NCBI GenBank assembly: GCA_000231825.2
Contig: JH720304.1
Location: 756,978-820,977 of the forward strand
Origin: Tetrahymena elliotti 4EA
Lineage: Eukaryota > Ciliophora > Oligohymenophorea > Hymenostomatida > Tetrahymenidae
DNA length: 64,000 nt
Reading direction: 5' to 3'
Shown: piece by piece, positions 35,599-49,228 of the stretch
Layout of the letters: each line of letters starts with the position of its first letter
How positions within the stretch are numbered: the stretch's first letter is position 1
Notes under the pieces: generated by a model
Databases searched by the model: none
What the model was told of the DNA's origin: nothing
The model's input: only the letters and a program-made list of their open reading frames with translations
Translations under genes and position numbers: made by a program

Positions 35599-38026
35599 AT
35601 GAAAAACTAAGAAAACTTAAGTAATTTGTGCATTCTCCCAGCTATTCATATAAAGTGCTAGGATCATCCAGATAATGAAATTAAGAGTATTTGTTGCTCC
35701 CTTGATTGTGAAAAAAATAGCCCATTTATTTGTTAAGAATGCGAATCTCATCCAAGTGATCATAAAATAGAAGAGAAAGATAGATTTCTTCTACTATTTA
35801 GCCATTAAATAGAAAGGAATGTAAAGATCTAACAACAGATTTATGAAGAAACAATAGGTAAAAAAGAAAACTTAAGCTTATTAAGATGGATAGAAGATAG
35901 TTAGAATCACATTATTAAGTTGTAGGACTATATTAAAGCATAAAAGTTTCAAGTTGAATAGGACATAGATGAGTTTTTAATAACAATAACCAAAACATTA
36001 AAAAATATCAAAGAAAAATCATTTTAAAAATTTGATGAATTCTTAGATAACTATAAATCAAGTTTAGAAATATTTTAGCTATTTAAAGATGATGTGTTTT
36101 AACTTAATCAAAAGTTTAAATATTTCAGCAATCCAAACATCTTAGCTTCTAAATTAATAAATCAGAACAACAAAAAAGCAAGCAAGACCGTTAATGAAAT
36201 AAAGAGAGCTATTCTGATAGCAGAAGAAACTAATTCTAAAAGTAAAGATTTTATAGATAATTTGCATCTTAGTTTAAAAGAGTTGAATAGTTTAATTGAT
36301 GATCTCCCTTCATACAAAGGAGCAGGTCTATTTTCTGAAGAACTAACTGAACCTTTACAAAAAAAGATAGAAGAGTTTTATATGGATAATTTACAAATAC
36401 ATAAGAATGTACCAATCACTTTGAGTCTTGCTAACTACAAAGAGAATCGTCTTAACAAAACAGTTAAATCAAATGAAATAGGTCTCTCTCAGAGGTTCAG
36501 CTAGAATAATGTTTAAAATATTGACATTCAAAGTATAATAAATAAAAGTGTTTTGAATTTCTTTGACCCAAACCTTGGGGTGGTTAAATAAGATGAAAAA
36601 TCACCTAGTAAGATGAATTAACTTAATGATCTAAACTTATACTAAGAAATTAGTAGCGAAGCTTTCCATTAAATAAATTTCCCATTTTATACACCTCTAA
36701 AAATCAATATTAGAGAAATTGGAAAGTTTAATCTCTATGAAAATGAAGAATTCTAATAATAACAGTATACTTCTATGAGCTATCTTGGTTATAATTTAAT
36801 TGCTTTAGCTGGAAAAGAGCCACATATATATGACATGATATCCAAAAAAATCTATACTCCAGACCCATATATAATTAACAAGCACTATTAGGATCTCATT
36901 TCTATTGAACCTATTTCACCTATGTTTTAACCTTTACATTTCAAAGATAAAATCATTTTTGCTACTTCTTCACTTGATTCTTCAATAGTATTTTGGACAA
37001 TTGACAAAAACCATGTTATTAACTCATTCTAAAAACTTCTTGGTTTTTTGATGCCTGTCAATTTTATAGTTGACTTATAGGATGGTGCTAGAATACTAAC
37101 TGTAGATGGCAGCAATGAAATCCAACTTCTCGAATATCATAATTACAAATGGCTATATTCAAAGAAATGTAATTGTCTTTATTTCTTTTAATTTTCTTCA
37201 AATATCAAAATGTTTTACCAGCTTCTTCCCCCTTTTTAATTGGTTTTCTTCATAAAATGTATTCTAAAAATCTAAAAAATTCTCTAAAATTTTTGATACT
37301 AAAATGATTTTACTTGTGATGATTGAAAAAGATATACTGTTTTTTAAAATTGAATTAAAATAAAATTTTAATATTCACAATACATTTTGAAGAATTTTAA
37401 CAAATTTTGTATAAAATTTAGTGTCTTAATCTAAGGTAACAGATATAAAATTAACACAAAACTAATAAGTAGTAGTAGCTATGGAAGATGGTCAAATAAG
37501 TGTACTAAAATTGAATATTTCTTACAGCTCTTGTAATTCTATTTCTTCTTTTGAAGAAATTTAGTAATTTTAGTCTGGAGTATAATGCATTAGTAGTTTA
37601 GGTTTAATCCCAAAGACTTGGGATAGAAAAAACTTTTACATATTAGGATGCAAAGATGGATCAATAAAATTGTTTGACTTAATTTAAAGTAAGGTTATGG
37701 CTACATTTAATTGCTACTCAGGAGCATTATTAGATCATATTATTTTAAGAGAGAGCAAAAAATGTGCCTTTTCAATTGTTTATTTAGGATAAAATGATAA
37801 AAATCTTAAGGCTTACCATTTTGCAGAAAATAGCAATGATAATGTTATCATTTAAGAATAGGTATTATCAAACCTTTCAGAATTTACTTCAAGTCAACCA
37901 GGTTAATATAAAATACAAATAATACCATCATTTTAATAATCTATTTAAAACTTTCCATTAATACTAATATTATCTGAAACTCATAAGCATATTATAGTGT
38001 ACTAAGTAGAATAGTAAGTATAATGA
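35599..38026 (+). CDS. B-box zinc finger, coiled-coil and WD-like repeat protein
   Basis: Two exons (35599-37168 and 37443-38026; 274-nt intron) give 717 residues. Residues about 19-60 form a B-box-type zinc finger: CQDHPDNEIKSICCSLDCEK, then PFICQECESHPSDHKI, with the Cys/His spacing of a B-box. A helical region (about 65-260) is likely coiled coil (LLRWIEDSQNHIIKLQDYIK). The C-terminal half looks like a beta-propeller, with strands such as IIFATSSLDSSIVFWTIDKN, ARILTVDGSNEIQLLEY, VVVAMEDGQISVLKLN and YILGCKDGSIKLFDL, which have WD-repeat spacing. No RING is seen in front of the B-box, so ligase activity is not implied. The layout resembles TRIM-like scaffolds common in ciliates. The role is unknown. 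Confidence 0.8.
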
Positions 38027-38991
38027 CTTAAATAATTATGTTTGCAATAATCGTTAAATATTGAAATCAATTTATCAAATTATAAAATGTATTTTTAGAT
38101 AATAGAAATTTTTTTTTTCATTAATAATTTTCAAAATTTAATTCATTTCAAAAATATTCAAAATTTATATTCAAATTTAAAGAAATAATTTTGCTTGATA
38201 TGATAACATAATTAAGGCAATATTATTTATTCAAGAAAAGATTTTATATTCTCTTTTAGTTTACATATTTAAATTAAAAAAAATAAAATCTTATTGCAAA
38301 TTGCATAATTCACTTGAAATTTCTGAAAAAGGAATTTCTATTTGTTCATTTAAAATATATTAAAATAAAAGAGTAAAACTCAAGAAAATATAAGAATTTA
38401 ATTAAGATTAATAAAAAGGAGATACAAAGTAGATGTTTTATTGGTTATTTGATTTAATAGTGTTTAGATATTAAAGGAAATATCATAAAAATTAGTTATC
38501 AGTTAAAAACAATACATATCTACTAAATTTTGAAAAATAGCGAACAGAACTTTAAGTTTGAAAGTAAATTTTTTAAAACGAAAAGCTATTAATATTGATT
38601 GAATTATTTTGAAGGAGCAATAACATTATGCTTATATTTATTTCTTCTTAATTTCTATTTTCTTACAGTGGTTGATAGCGAGTGAATGCTTTGCTTTTAC
38701 TTTGAGGAAAAATATATAAAAAGATTTATTTTCAAAAATACCTTATATTCTTTAAAGAATAAACTGTAATTAAAAACAAATTAATAGTTTTTAGGTAGGT
38801 AAGAAGAGAGCTAGTAGTTACTTACCGCAATAAGTAGATTGACTTGTTAGTAATAGAAATTATATTCAAATGCAGGGATTTTAAAAGTAAGCACATCAAA
38901 TTAAAAAATACAAATTAAGTGCCCATCTAGTTTGCTTAGCAGCAAGCTAGATCATTAAAATGCTAAATCTAAAATTAATTGATCATTATGA
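38027..38991. other. intergenic, nothing recognised
   Basis: AT-rich with no supported gene. It holds the 3' flank of the B-box gene and the 5' flank of the next gene. Confidence 0.5.
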
Positions 38992-41132
38992 ATGTTAACA
39001 AAAATAAATATAAATAGGATTAGTTAATCTCCATAGAGAATGCAAGCCAAAAAAGACTCATCTTTAATTGTAGGTTAAGTGAAATAATAAGCATCTGGAG
39101 TTTCGTGTTTAGCTCCTAGTGATTCTGCAGTAATAAATTCAGTAGATTTGATACCTTTTGTAAAAAAACTAATAATGATTAATAAGCAAATTCATTTAAC
39201 TTATAACTTTTAATTATAAAAATCTTATTAAGTATACACTCTATAATTTCATAAAGGCAAAGACCGCTAAAGAAAATATATCAAAGAATGGTTAAATTAA
39301 TACTTCTCACAGTAACCAAACTGGTACTAGAAGAGAAAAGTCAACTAATAACTCAGGTAATCAAAACTATTTTTCCAATTATTTAAATCAATTCAGCAAA
39401 CAAAAATCAGCAAAATGAACTCAAAAAATAGCAAATTTTAATTTAAATTTCAAATTTTAAGTGTTTATTTTTAATAATTAAAGCAAGCAAAGAGAGGGCA
39501 AATAGTGGTAGTTAGAAACATACATTAAAAAATAAGTCAATATCTCCATCAACTTAAAAAAAAAATTCAACAGCCTTGATGTCTACTTTAAAATAAAAGT
39601 TAAAAAACTAAAATAGTTAGAATGGATTAAATTAAAATACATAAAAAAAGCAACATAATTAATCATCTATTTAATATAGTAACAATATTAATACAAACTA
39701 AGGTTTAAGCAATTAGTATGTGCCTTAATAGCCTATCATAAGCAGTATAATTTAGTAGTAATGTTAATAAATTAATAGGCAAGCTATTCAATAATAATTT
39801 TAGAGTAACTCTCCATACCTGTAAAGTAACTAAAAGCATACTAATTCATCAGGCATAGAAAGCATAGAAAATTTATTAAGTGCAACAAGTAATGCAAATA
39901 AAAACACATAAAGCAGTTAAGATTCAAAATATCCTTTAAAAAACTCTCTCTCTACTTCAAACATGAATAGTCATAATGATAATAAAAGTCAAAGTAAACT
40001 ACTCATTTTCATTTTGTTTTTTTAATTTTAAATAAATTTTTATTTAAAAAATTAAAAAGAAAAGAAACAGCAGCTTTAAAACAATTCAATAGCATAAATA
40101 TATGGCAAAAATGCTCAATAAAATCATCATTTAAGTTAATAATAATAGCAATTAGCATAGATGACTTCACATACAATATCAAGCAGTTCATAAAGAAAAA
40201 CAACCTCTAATAAAAATTTATAAGTTCATTAGTTTGGAAATTAATAGCTGTCTTAGTAGCAACTAGCATAATTATAGTATTAAATATAAAGTTCAACAGA
40301 CTCATCAAGTTCATTGAATATAAATTAAGTATAGGGATTTTCAACTTTATTCAAGTATGATTAGCTATTTAAGAGAATAGATACATTCTGGAGTAGCAAT
40401 ATGTACAGTTACTAAACAGATGAAACTAATATGAAAAATTATTTTGATAGCTTATTTGGTATATTTGAAGAATATAAGAATTAATCAGATATGAAGCTTG
40501 TTGATATTCTATTTAAAGTATTTATGAACCCAATATAAAAAATGATTATTGATTTAGAAAAACTAAGTGATGATAAATCTAAATTATTGAAAGATAATGA
40601 AGAAAGAAGAAATGAAGCACGCTAACTTCTCTAATAAGTGGAATTGCTTCAACATAAAAACGATTAATAAACAGATATACTCAAATAAATATAAGATCAT
40701 TAGTTTCATTCTCCTCTTTTGGAAAAATTGTATACAGAAAATCAAAAATTGAGCAAACTCCTTGCTAAACAGAAGCATAAAATGCATGAAATTAGAAAAA
40801 AAGATGAAAAAGTTATGAAACTTTTATACTTTATACGTAAAGAAGGTATTGATGTTGATAAAATTTATAAACTACATATGCAAACCCCAAGAAATGAAAC
40901 AAGCAGTGAAGACGAAGATTCTTTTATGTTAATGAATGAGAATAATTTAGAAGATCTTTAGCAAAGTTAACATTAAAATAATTATTTAAATTATCAATAT
41001 GTATAAAATGAAAATGGATTAAGTACTGAAGAATAAAATCTAGTTCATAATAACCAATAAAATACAATAAATGGCACCAATGATAATAATCATAATATTT
41101 ACAATATGTAAGGCATATTGATTTAAAATTGA
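38992..41132 (+). CDS. Gln/Asn/Ser-rich coiled-coil protein
   Basis: Four exons (38992-39129, 39257-39356, 39484-39993, 40060-41132) give 606 residues. The first 300 residues are low-complexity, dominated by Gln, Asn and Ser. The second half holds a folded, helical part: MKNYFDSLFGIFEEYKNQSD and LVDILFKVFMNPIQKMIIDL, then a coiled coil with heptad-like LLKDNEERRNEARQLLQQVE and LEKLYTENQKLSKLLAKQKH, followed by LLYFIRKEGIDVDKIYKLHM. The tail is acidic (NETSSEDEDSF) and Asn-rich. No family is recognised. The pattern resembles cytoskeletal or basal-body coiled-coil proteins in ciliates, but no specific homologue can be named. The splice sites keep frame throughout, and the first ATG of the frame was taken as the start. 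Confidence 0.75.
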
Positions 41133-41756
41133 GTTTATTCAATCAAAATCTAACTAACAAGCACAATAGTTTGTTTATTTTCTTAACCTTCGTATATTAA
41201 ATTAAAAATTTTGTTTTCACTTTCCACATTTAGATCTCATATTAAATATTTCTATTAAATGTATGTTTATTTTATGTATTACTTTTATATTATCCAATTA
41301 TAATTATTTTCTATTTTTTCAAAATCTTAATTTTAACTTACTAATTAAAATTCAAATTAATTTAAGTTTGTTTTTATTTAATTAATAGAAAGTAGGGTAT
41401 TTTTATTTTTTAGAATGAAAAATATTTGAGATTTAAAAATGTGAAGATAATTTTAATGTTTTTATCTGGATTTAGTTTACCAATTGCATAAAATTGTAAA
41501 TAAAAAGTAAAATTTATTTTAAATACTATGGTTTCTTCAATAAAATCTATTTATGATAATGTTAAATGATTGATATTAGATAGCTTTTGTTTATAAAATT
41601 GGAATAAAGAATTCATGAGCTACTAAAATATTAATTTTGTTAAGATATATTCAAAAATAATAATTAGGCTTTTAATATATGAATAATTTTGAAAAATAAT
41701 TAACAAGATTACTTAAATACTGACAAATTTTGTAATTTACAATTATTATAGGTATT
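41133..41756. other. intergenic, nothing recognised
   Basis: AT-rich spacer between two plus-strand coiled-coil genes, without a supported frame. Confidence 0.5.
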
Positions 41757-44700
41757 ATGATCTTTTCTAATATTCCAAGATCTCCATCTAACTAAATTTC
41801 TAATTCCACTTAAAACTAAAATGGAGTTGGTTTATAACCATAGGTTTAGTAAGCATAAATTCACCAATAAAATAAAATTACTCCTATAATTTCAGTAAAT
41901 AAAAGTACATCTATCAAGGAAACTCCTAAAATATTTACAAATAATATTCAAAATACATATAAAAGTGGACCATTAAATCATGGTTAAAGATACTCTGCAA
42001 CCTAGCTTAATATAGTAGCAAGTTCATCCATTCAATCTAATTCAAATTCATAAGTTAACTAAATATATTTTATGAGCCCATAATCTTCTGAAAAGAGATT
42101 ACATAGCTAAGAACCAGCTAGAAATCCATAAAATATTATCAAGTCAAGTAGTAATCATAGGATATTTACAACACCTGATATTTAGATTTTTCAACCAATA
42201 TCCCCTCCTCTTAATTTATAAAAAAATTTATTTTTAGATTCATAAAAGACTCTAAATACTTAAGAAGAAAAAAATTCTAAGCCATTAATCTAGAGCATTG
42301 TATTTTAGCCCTCATAAAATATTGATAATTAAGATAAAAATAAGCTTATAAATAATGAAAATTTTAGTGAATTGCAATAAAACTATCCTTTCAAACCTAA
42401 TTATGAAAGCATGATAGAAGTAGGTGAAAGCTAAAATAAAGTGAATGTATATGCTGATAACTAATCTTAATGCATTTAATAATAAGCTTTTTAAGAGGAT
42501 TAAAATCTGCTTGTTGCAAAAAAAGCTATTTCAGAATATAAATTAGAACTTCAAAAATTTATGGATGAGTATGCAGAAGTTATTATAGGAGAATCAACTG
42601 ATAACGAAAGGTAAATATTCATAATTTATTCAAACAGCATTAATACATTTGATGACAAATTTATTTTATTTTAACAAACAGAAAGCTAATTGAAATTAAG
42701 GAGTTTATAACAAATTCTAAGAAAGTAAATTTTATTATATATTTAATACTAAATTTTTATTTTTAAAATGCAATTTAAATTAGGAAGTTATCAACAAATT
42801 AAATAAATTCTGTTAAGAAAAATTCGATACCATAAGCTAAGAGTAAATACAAATTTCGAAGCAAATTTAAGAATTTTAGCAAACAATAAAAGCCAAAGTT
42901 GAAGAGTCATATTTGAATTAGATGGGATAATAAATGAATGAAAGAATTTCAAAGTTGGTTGAAAGTAAATGGAATGAAAGCTTTTCTTCAGTTTAAAAAT
43001 AAATAGAAGAATACTAAAATTCTTATCAAATTTTAGATAGCAAATAGGATAAAGCCTTTATAGAAGTCGGATAATTTTTAATAAAGTTAAAATCTGATAT
43101 TGAAAAGGTTTTTTTTGAAGGTCAAGCCTATTTTAAAGCAAATTTAGATGCCTTCGGACTTAATTTATCTGATAAAATAAATACTGCTGAAGTTAAAAGT
43201 GTTTTTGTTGAGATGAATAAAGGTTTTTATGATCAAATATTGCCTAATTTAGATTCTCTAAAAGTTAGAACTGATGCTATGGGTGGAACTATTAAAGCAA
43301 TGGAAGAAGAACATAATAAAAAGATTGAATCTCTTGAATAGTAACTTAGTGGATATTTATCTTCCTTAGCTAATGGAGTAGAAAGGCTCTAAGATACTTA
43401 AAAGAGAACAGATTAAGCAGCAATTGCATTCCAAAATGCTTGTACTTGTATGTAATAATATAAAAATAAATTGGATATGCTTGAAAGTATTGTTAGGAAT
43501 GTAGTTATGACAAGTAAAAATAATTAATACTCTTAAGAATCTTAAATGCAGAATAAAGTTGATAAACTAGTTGAAGCTCTATGTAAAATTCAAGAAAATT
43601 TTAAACTGTTAAAGGAGAAATATGAAAAAGAATCAGCTGAATGGAGGAAGTAGATAAATAATAACAACTAAACACTTAATGACTCTAAAGTTAATTCTAC
43701 CATTGCCAATAATTTATCAAGTTAATCAATAGCGAGCTTTAATTCTCAATTAATCTAACTTACAAATTAAAATAAATAGCTTTTAGAGTCACTTAAATTT
43801 AAAGAGCAAATGATTTAAGAATAAAAAATGCTGATTGATAACTTTGAAAAGAAAACATAAACATAATCTTAACAACTTGTAACCCTAATCAAAGAACTCA
43901 AATAGATTAAATAAGAATCAAAATAGAGATAAAATGTTATTTAAGAAGCTAATAATTCAATGTTTTCATCAATTTAATCTAATAATGGAAATAACCATTC
44001 AATAGCTGATTCACTTTAATAAGACATTATGTCTAACATATAAGTTTTAAACCCTAAGCATTAAACTAACCAATAAATCCCTTTTGATTTTAATTAGTTA
44101 GAAGATTACTAAGAAGAATTTGATGAGGATTGTGATAATATTGATGATGATCTATATGATTAAGAACTATCTATGAATGACTAATGTAATACAGAAGAGC
44201 AGCGAAATGAAAGGGAAATTTAAAATTACTTTAAAAGGATAAGAACGGAAGAAACGAATAACCAAAATGGCTTACAAAAGTATGAATCAGATCTTTTCTT
44301 TTATCCTCATGATTAATAAAGTGATAAAAATAACATGATGATTTAAACATGCAATTTTAATTATTAGAATTCAAAAACAATTTCAGGTTATGAATCTTAA
44401 AGATAAAATAAACCATCTCTATTATAGACTCAACAATCTAGCTTATTTACTAAAAAGCCATTAACAGGATTTAGAAAATAAAGACCAAGAAAAACTATTC
44501 AAAACAGATCTAATACTGAATCCAATATTGAAAACCAACTACCCTAAACATTTATAAAATCACCATCTTAAAATGCAATGATTCAATCTAACATTAACTT
44601 AAAAGATAATATTTATTCTAATGGCTCTCAGTTTACTCAGAAAACAGAAGGAAGCTTATCAACTTAATAAACATCACACAAGCAATTATCTTCTTAAACT

Positions 44701-45197
44701 AACATTTAATAAAATTCTTAAAATTGTTTCTCTTAACCACTTAAAAATATAAATACCACGACATACAACCAAATGCCAAATATATAATCTCCTAACTAAA
44801 CTTTAATATAAACATGTAAAATCATTTTTATTCAATTTAACAAAAATAAAATATTTTATTTAAAAAATAGAAACATAAAGTAATTCACAAAGTTTAAGTA
44901 CAAGCAGTGCTGTTAATGATTTAGTTCATCTTATAAAAAGAAGTAAATTTATTTATAATTCATTAACTTGATTAATTATCTATTTTATTTTTGGTAGGGC
45001 TACTTTATAACAACACTCTTAAAGAACAAAAAGAATAAAAACTTAAGGTTAAAATAGAAGATAATAAAAAGTTAAAAGATGATTATGGTAAATTTATATA
45101 TGATAAGAATGGGTAAGCACTTTAATTTAGTGAAGAATAATTGGAATATTTAGAAAAAGAAGCCTAAATAATAGAAATAATAAATTTACAAAAATGA
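41757..45197 (+). CDS. large Gln-rich coiled-coil protein
   Basis: Five exons (41757-42610, 42682-42724, 42784-44815, 44871-44942, 44998-45197) give 1066 residues. Residues 1-250 are low-complexity (Gln, Asn, Ser, Pro). Residues about 270-630 are almost continuously helical and charged, with coiled-coil stretches such as LNKFCQEKFDTISQEQIQIS, MNERISKLVESKWNESFSSV and MEEEHNKKIESLEQQLSGYL, then KIQENFKLLKEKYEKESAEW. The region after 700 is acidic (EEFDEDCDNIDDDLYDQELS) and then again Gln/Ser-rich. The final exon adds KEQKEQKLKVKIEDNKKLKD. Exon 2 is only 43 nt but keeps frame. No domain is recognised; a structural or cytoskeletal role is the natural guess. It follows another coiled-coil protein of similar style on the same strand, though the two are not obvious paralogues. 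Confidence 0.75.
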
Positions 45198-46037
45198 GTT
45201 GAATGATAAAAAAATAAAAAGATAGACAAATACATAAAATACTATTATATTTATGATACATTCGATTATTTTTGTTTATTAAAATAAGATTTCTTTAACA
45301 CTTTCATTAACATAATTAACATATTTAATATTAATAGCTCAATTTTTTTATAAAATCTCATTTAATGTTAATAGTGTATATGATTGAAGTATTCGGAAAA
45401 AAATTTAAATTTGACTACCATTACAGTAAAGAATTTAAAAGAAGCTGATTATTTAATAAATGAGAATAAATTTTTATATCTTCATATTTCTTAAATTCCA
45501 AAAAAATAAAATTCAATAAGTAAAGCTAATATATAACCTAAGATTCTTTTTCTTGATAAAAATATTTTAAAAAGAAGAATATTAATTTAAAAGAAGATGA
45601 GTGTTTTACAATCACTAACTAAGTCAAATATTAATTTTAATTTTTTTATTGAAAAATTAGTTAATTTGTAGAAATATTACTAATTTCAATTTATTCAAAA
45701 ATTAATAATGTAATAACAATATTATCGATAACTGAATACAATTTAATTAAGTAATTGAATAAAAAAATATAATAGTGTTATAATGATAGAATAAAAAATA
45801 CTATGACATGGATATTAAATTATATAGTTGTAGATATTATGAAAAGATTGATTAATTCTTTAATTCATTCATATGTTAATTAATTAATTTTGTTTTAAAA
45901 TAAGAAATCTATTTAGATCTATAACTAAAAACACTTAACAACTATCTTGTAAAAGTAATATTTTAATTTTGTTTATTTAAATAGTAGTCATTAATATGAT
46001 ATTAAAATTGATTTAAATTATTTTTCGCCAAACGTTT
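45198..46037. other. intergenic with one uninterpreted open stretch
   Basis: A frame free of TGA runs from about 45403 to 45755 and contains NLKEADYLINENKFLYLHIS and KSNINFNFFIEKLVNLQKYY. It has no upstream ATG, no partner exon was found, and open stretches of this length arise by chance when TGA is the only stop. It is not called as a gene. Confidence 0.4.
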
Positions 46038-46424
46038 TCATTACTAATCAACTTTTGTTTTAGTAACATAAATTTTTCTCAAGTGCTTATCTGCTATTAT
46101 GACATTTCCAGACCAGAATTTATTTTATCTAAATATTTCATTAAATTTCTCTAATTTTTCTGCATTATTGAGGACTTCTTCTGGTAATTCAATATACCTT
46201 TTAGCAAGAATGTCATTTCTTAAATATATTTTAAGATCTTTATTGATTGGAGTATTATATTTGCCATCAACTTCAGTGATAGAGTCATTGATAACCATGT
46301 TTCTTTATTTATCTACGCAAATTAATTGACCATAAATTTTTCTATCATCATTCAATTCAATACAAACCATCTTTCCTATAACTTATTCAGTAAATTCCTT
46401 TTTCTTATCCTAATGGGTAGCCAT
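46038..46424 (-). CDS. Lsm/Sm-fold protein
   Basis: One exon, 128 residues, minus strand, ATG at 46424-46422 and TGA at 46040-46038. Residues about 14-75 match the Sm fold. The Sm1 motif is IGKMVCIELNDDRKIYGQLI with VDKQRNMVINDSITEV (G-x-x-V, the D/D-R pair, G-x-L, D-x-x-x-N-M-V). The Sm2 part is IYLRNDILAKRYIELP, with an RND in place of the usual R-G-(N/D). Lsm proteins form RNA-binding rings; some single-domain members instead join N-acetyltransferase complexes. The C-terminal extension of about 45 residues (LNNAEKLEKFNEIFRQNKFW and on) is longer than in core Sm proteins. Which Lsm subgroup it belongs to cannot be told from sequence alone. The upstream boundary region (46425-46891) has no other gene. 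Confidence 0.8.
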
Positions 46425-46891
46425 TTTATATCTATATTATATACTCTTATCTAAGTTAACTATTGGATTTTGAATTAACTTTATTTGGTAAAGTTTTTTT
46501 TCTCCTCTTGTTTGTAAACCAAAAAGCTTTGAAATATCTTTAAATAATTAATTAAATTTTAAAAAATATCTTACCAAATATATTGATTTTCAATCCAAAA
46601 TTATATATCTTTTCTCGCTATTTTCTGAGTTAGTTAGTTAGTTCTTCATCATAAATAATAGTAAACTCAAAATAATTTATAAAAATACAATTCTAATAGC
46701 TAATTTTTAACCTATTCAATGGCATTTACATAAAAGAAACAATTATTCAATACATTTATTTTAAAAATTGAATTAATAATAAAAAGAATGATTGTCTATT
46801 ATAGAAAATATAAATAAATGTTATTTGATAATAATTATCAATGAATTGAAATAATTTTTAATTTAAATAAATAGTAGTATTTATCATTTTT
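46425..46891. other. spacer between two minus-strand genes
   Basis: AT-rich sequence, with no gene seen. It should contain the promoter of the Lsm gene and the 3' flank of the FHA-RING gene. Confidence 0.5.
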
Positions 46892-48229
46892 TCATTCATG
46901 AATATGAAAATCAAAATCATGAAATGGCTATTTGCATGAAGGACAAACATTTTTACTTTTTGTCATTATACACTCGATGCAAAGCCCTTTATGGTTGCAA
47001 GGTTTTAAATGATATATTTTTAATTTGCTCTATTCACAGATTAAACAAGCATTGTTAGACACTTATTTTATTGATTAATCAGGAACTTAACTTTTTTTAG
47101 AAAATGTAGTTTCTACTGAATTATTTTTATTTATTACTATTTTATACTTATTCAAAAAACCAAATTTAATTATATTTTCCTTATTTAATTTAAAAGGAGT
47201 ATTCTATTATATCTTTACCCCCACTTAATCATATACATTAGGCTAATTCATAAGTATAATTTAATTTTTACTATTCATTTTAATAGTACAGTGTATATCT
47301 ACAATAAGATCATCTTCTAAAAGTTACTTTTAGAACTTTTAACCTATCTAATATGCAGCCCCTTCTTATTTAACATCAAACTCAAGCAGAAATGGATGAA
47401 TAGATTCATCAACAAGGTTAGTGAAGAATAGACAAACCCTATTAATACCTTTATCCAAAGAAAAAATACTCTTTACTTCACATATAAAAGTTCCTATAAG
47501 TACCTTCATATCTACCTTTAAGACTATTTCTTCTTGAATAATGTATGTTCCATTTATTGAGTTTTAATCAATTAAAAGCCATTAATCATTTGATTCTTCA
47601 TATCTTATAATTGCATGATTTTTACTTATTGATTTAAGAAAATCGTTTATTACATAATCACATTCTTCAATAGCTCCTATTAATATATCTTTCTTCTCAC
47701 TGACTAAAAACTGTCTTTCAGAATCTTCATGAGGTCTCTTCAATTAATTTAAGATCCTCTTTATTTCTTAGAATTAAACACTATATTCTTTAACTGGCTC
47801 TTAATTTTTTCTAATGTTTGGCCTCTAAACTGTTGGATGAAAAATTTCTGGCTTTAAATCAGACAATGTTAATTTATTTGTATCAGTTTTGAAAGCATAC
47901 GTCTCTAATAAATTTTCTTTCGATTCTAATAATGATGTCTAATTTTTATCGCTTGTAGAAGAATTCTCACATTTAGGCTGAAGACTGAATTCATAATTCA
48001 GATCAGAAGGTTGTACAGGTATAGAATTTTGGCGTTCTAATTAGTTTTTAAATAAATCAGTATCGCAAAGAGAATCTATCTTTTCAAAGTATGGCGTATC
48101 TACTAAATCAGATTATTTATCATCTTTCTAACTACTAACTGAATTAGATTTCATATCTACGCTCTAACTTACACTCATAGGTATGCCAGGTAACATAATT
48201 TGCTTTAACTTTTAGTTATTGCTCATCAT
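46892..48229 (-). CDS. FHA-FHA-RING E3 ubiquitin ligase, copy A
   Basis: One intronless frame of 445 residues. FHA domain 1 (about 170-245) shows LVSEKKDILIGAIEECDYVI, SISKNHAIIRYEESNDQW and LLIDQNSINGTYI, with the S-x-x-H and N-G-T signatures of phosphothreonine binding. The usual G-R before the first loop is G-A here, so phospho-binding may be weakened. A second, degenerate FHA (about 265-345) reads QIGQKF, VDIHCTIKMNSKNQIIL and IIKFGFLNKYKIV. The C-terminal RING is ACLICEQSKLKIYHLKPCNH, KGLCIECIMTKS and VCPSCKQPF, with a complete Cys/His set. The layout recalls CHFR/Dma-type ligases that read phosphorylated targets. It is paralogous to the gene at 49229-50431, on the same strand 1 kb away. 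There are two ATG codons at the start; the outer one is used. Confidence 0.85.
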
Positions 48230-49228
48230 CTAATTTGTAGTTTAAAAAATTAACAAAATAAACTAAATTAGCCAAGTAGTCCTTAATTAATATAAAATTA
48301 ATTTCCGAATTTTATGAATTCTATTGGATAAAACTTAACTTGTGTTAATCGAGATGATGAATTCTGTATATTGTTGTTTCTATCTGATACTATAATGTAT
48401 AAAAAATAATCAGACATTAAATATACTTAGAAAGTTGGAAAATAAAATATTTTAACTTCTCTTTCAACAAATTATTAAAATTTTTAATTTAAAATTTCAT
48501 TTTATATTCTGAAATATTTTAACTAATTTTATATCATTTTTATATTATATTATTGAAGGAAAGTAGATTATTTTTTAGACCTTAAACAGAAAAATCTAAA
48601 TTATATACATCCTTAGTCATTTAGCAATTCTAAAAACTAATTTAATTGTATTTGATAACTACTTAATAATTAGCAATTAAATTTGTATAATTTATATGTT
48701 TTAGGGGATAAATAATCTCAAAAATTTTATTTTTATTTGATCTCTCAAAAATAATTTAGAAGTTGTTATATCAAATTTATTTTAAAAAACTTTCAGACGC
48801 ACTAAAAGAATAAAATAAAAAATGAAACTTATTAAATCAGATAAATTTATACAAATCTCATAAAAAAGTAGATTTTAATTTGGATTAATAAATTTTGTGT
48901 GTAAACACAAGTGAACTTTGAACATAAATAATAGTAAATTAGAAAATTTTAATTATGAATAATATCTATAAGATATAATAATATATTACTAAAGAAATTT
49001 ATATTTAAAATAAGATTTCAAAGTTAAAATAATTTATTAACTTGGTAGAAAAAAATTAAATTAAGATAATTATTAGTAAGCTTAAAATGTTTATTTTTGT
49101 ATTTCTCTTGTTAAGTTATTAGTTAATTTTGATTAATATTAATTTTACATATTTTTTGTAGAATGAATGTGTTTTTGTTTTTATTTGTAAAGAAATTATT
49201 AAAAGTTTTTAGCTTTACTGAGTAAAAC
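48230..49228. other. spacer between the two FHA-RING paralogues
   Basis: AT-rich with no supported gene. It should hold the promoter of copy A and the 3' flank of copy B. Confidence 0.5.

Noticed and set aside
45403..45755. TGA-free stretch of about 117 codons on the plus strand
   Set aside because: There is no in-frame start, no partner exon and no domain. Such stretches are expected by chance when TGA is the only stop in AT-rich DNA.
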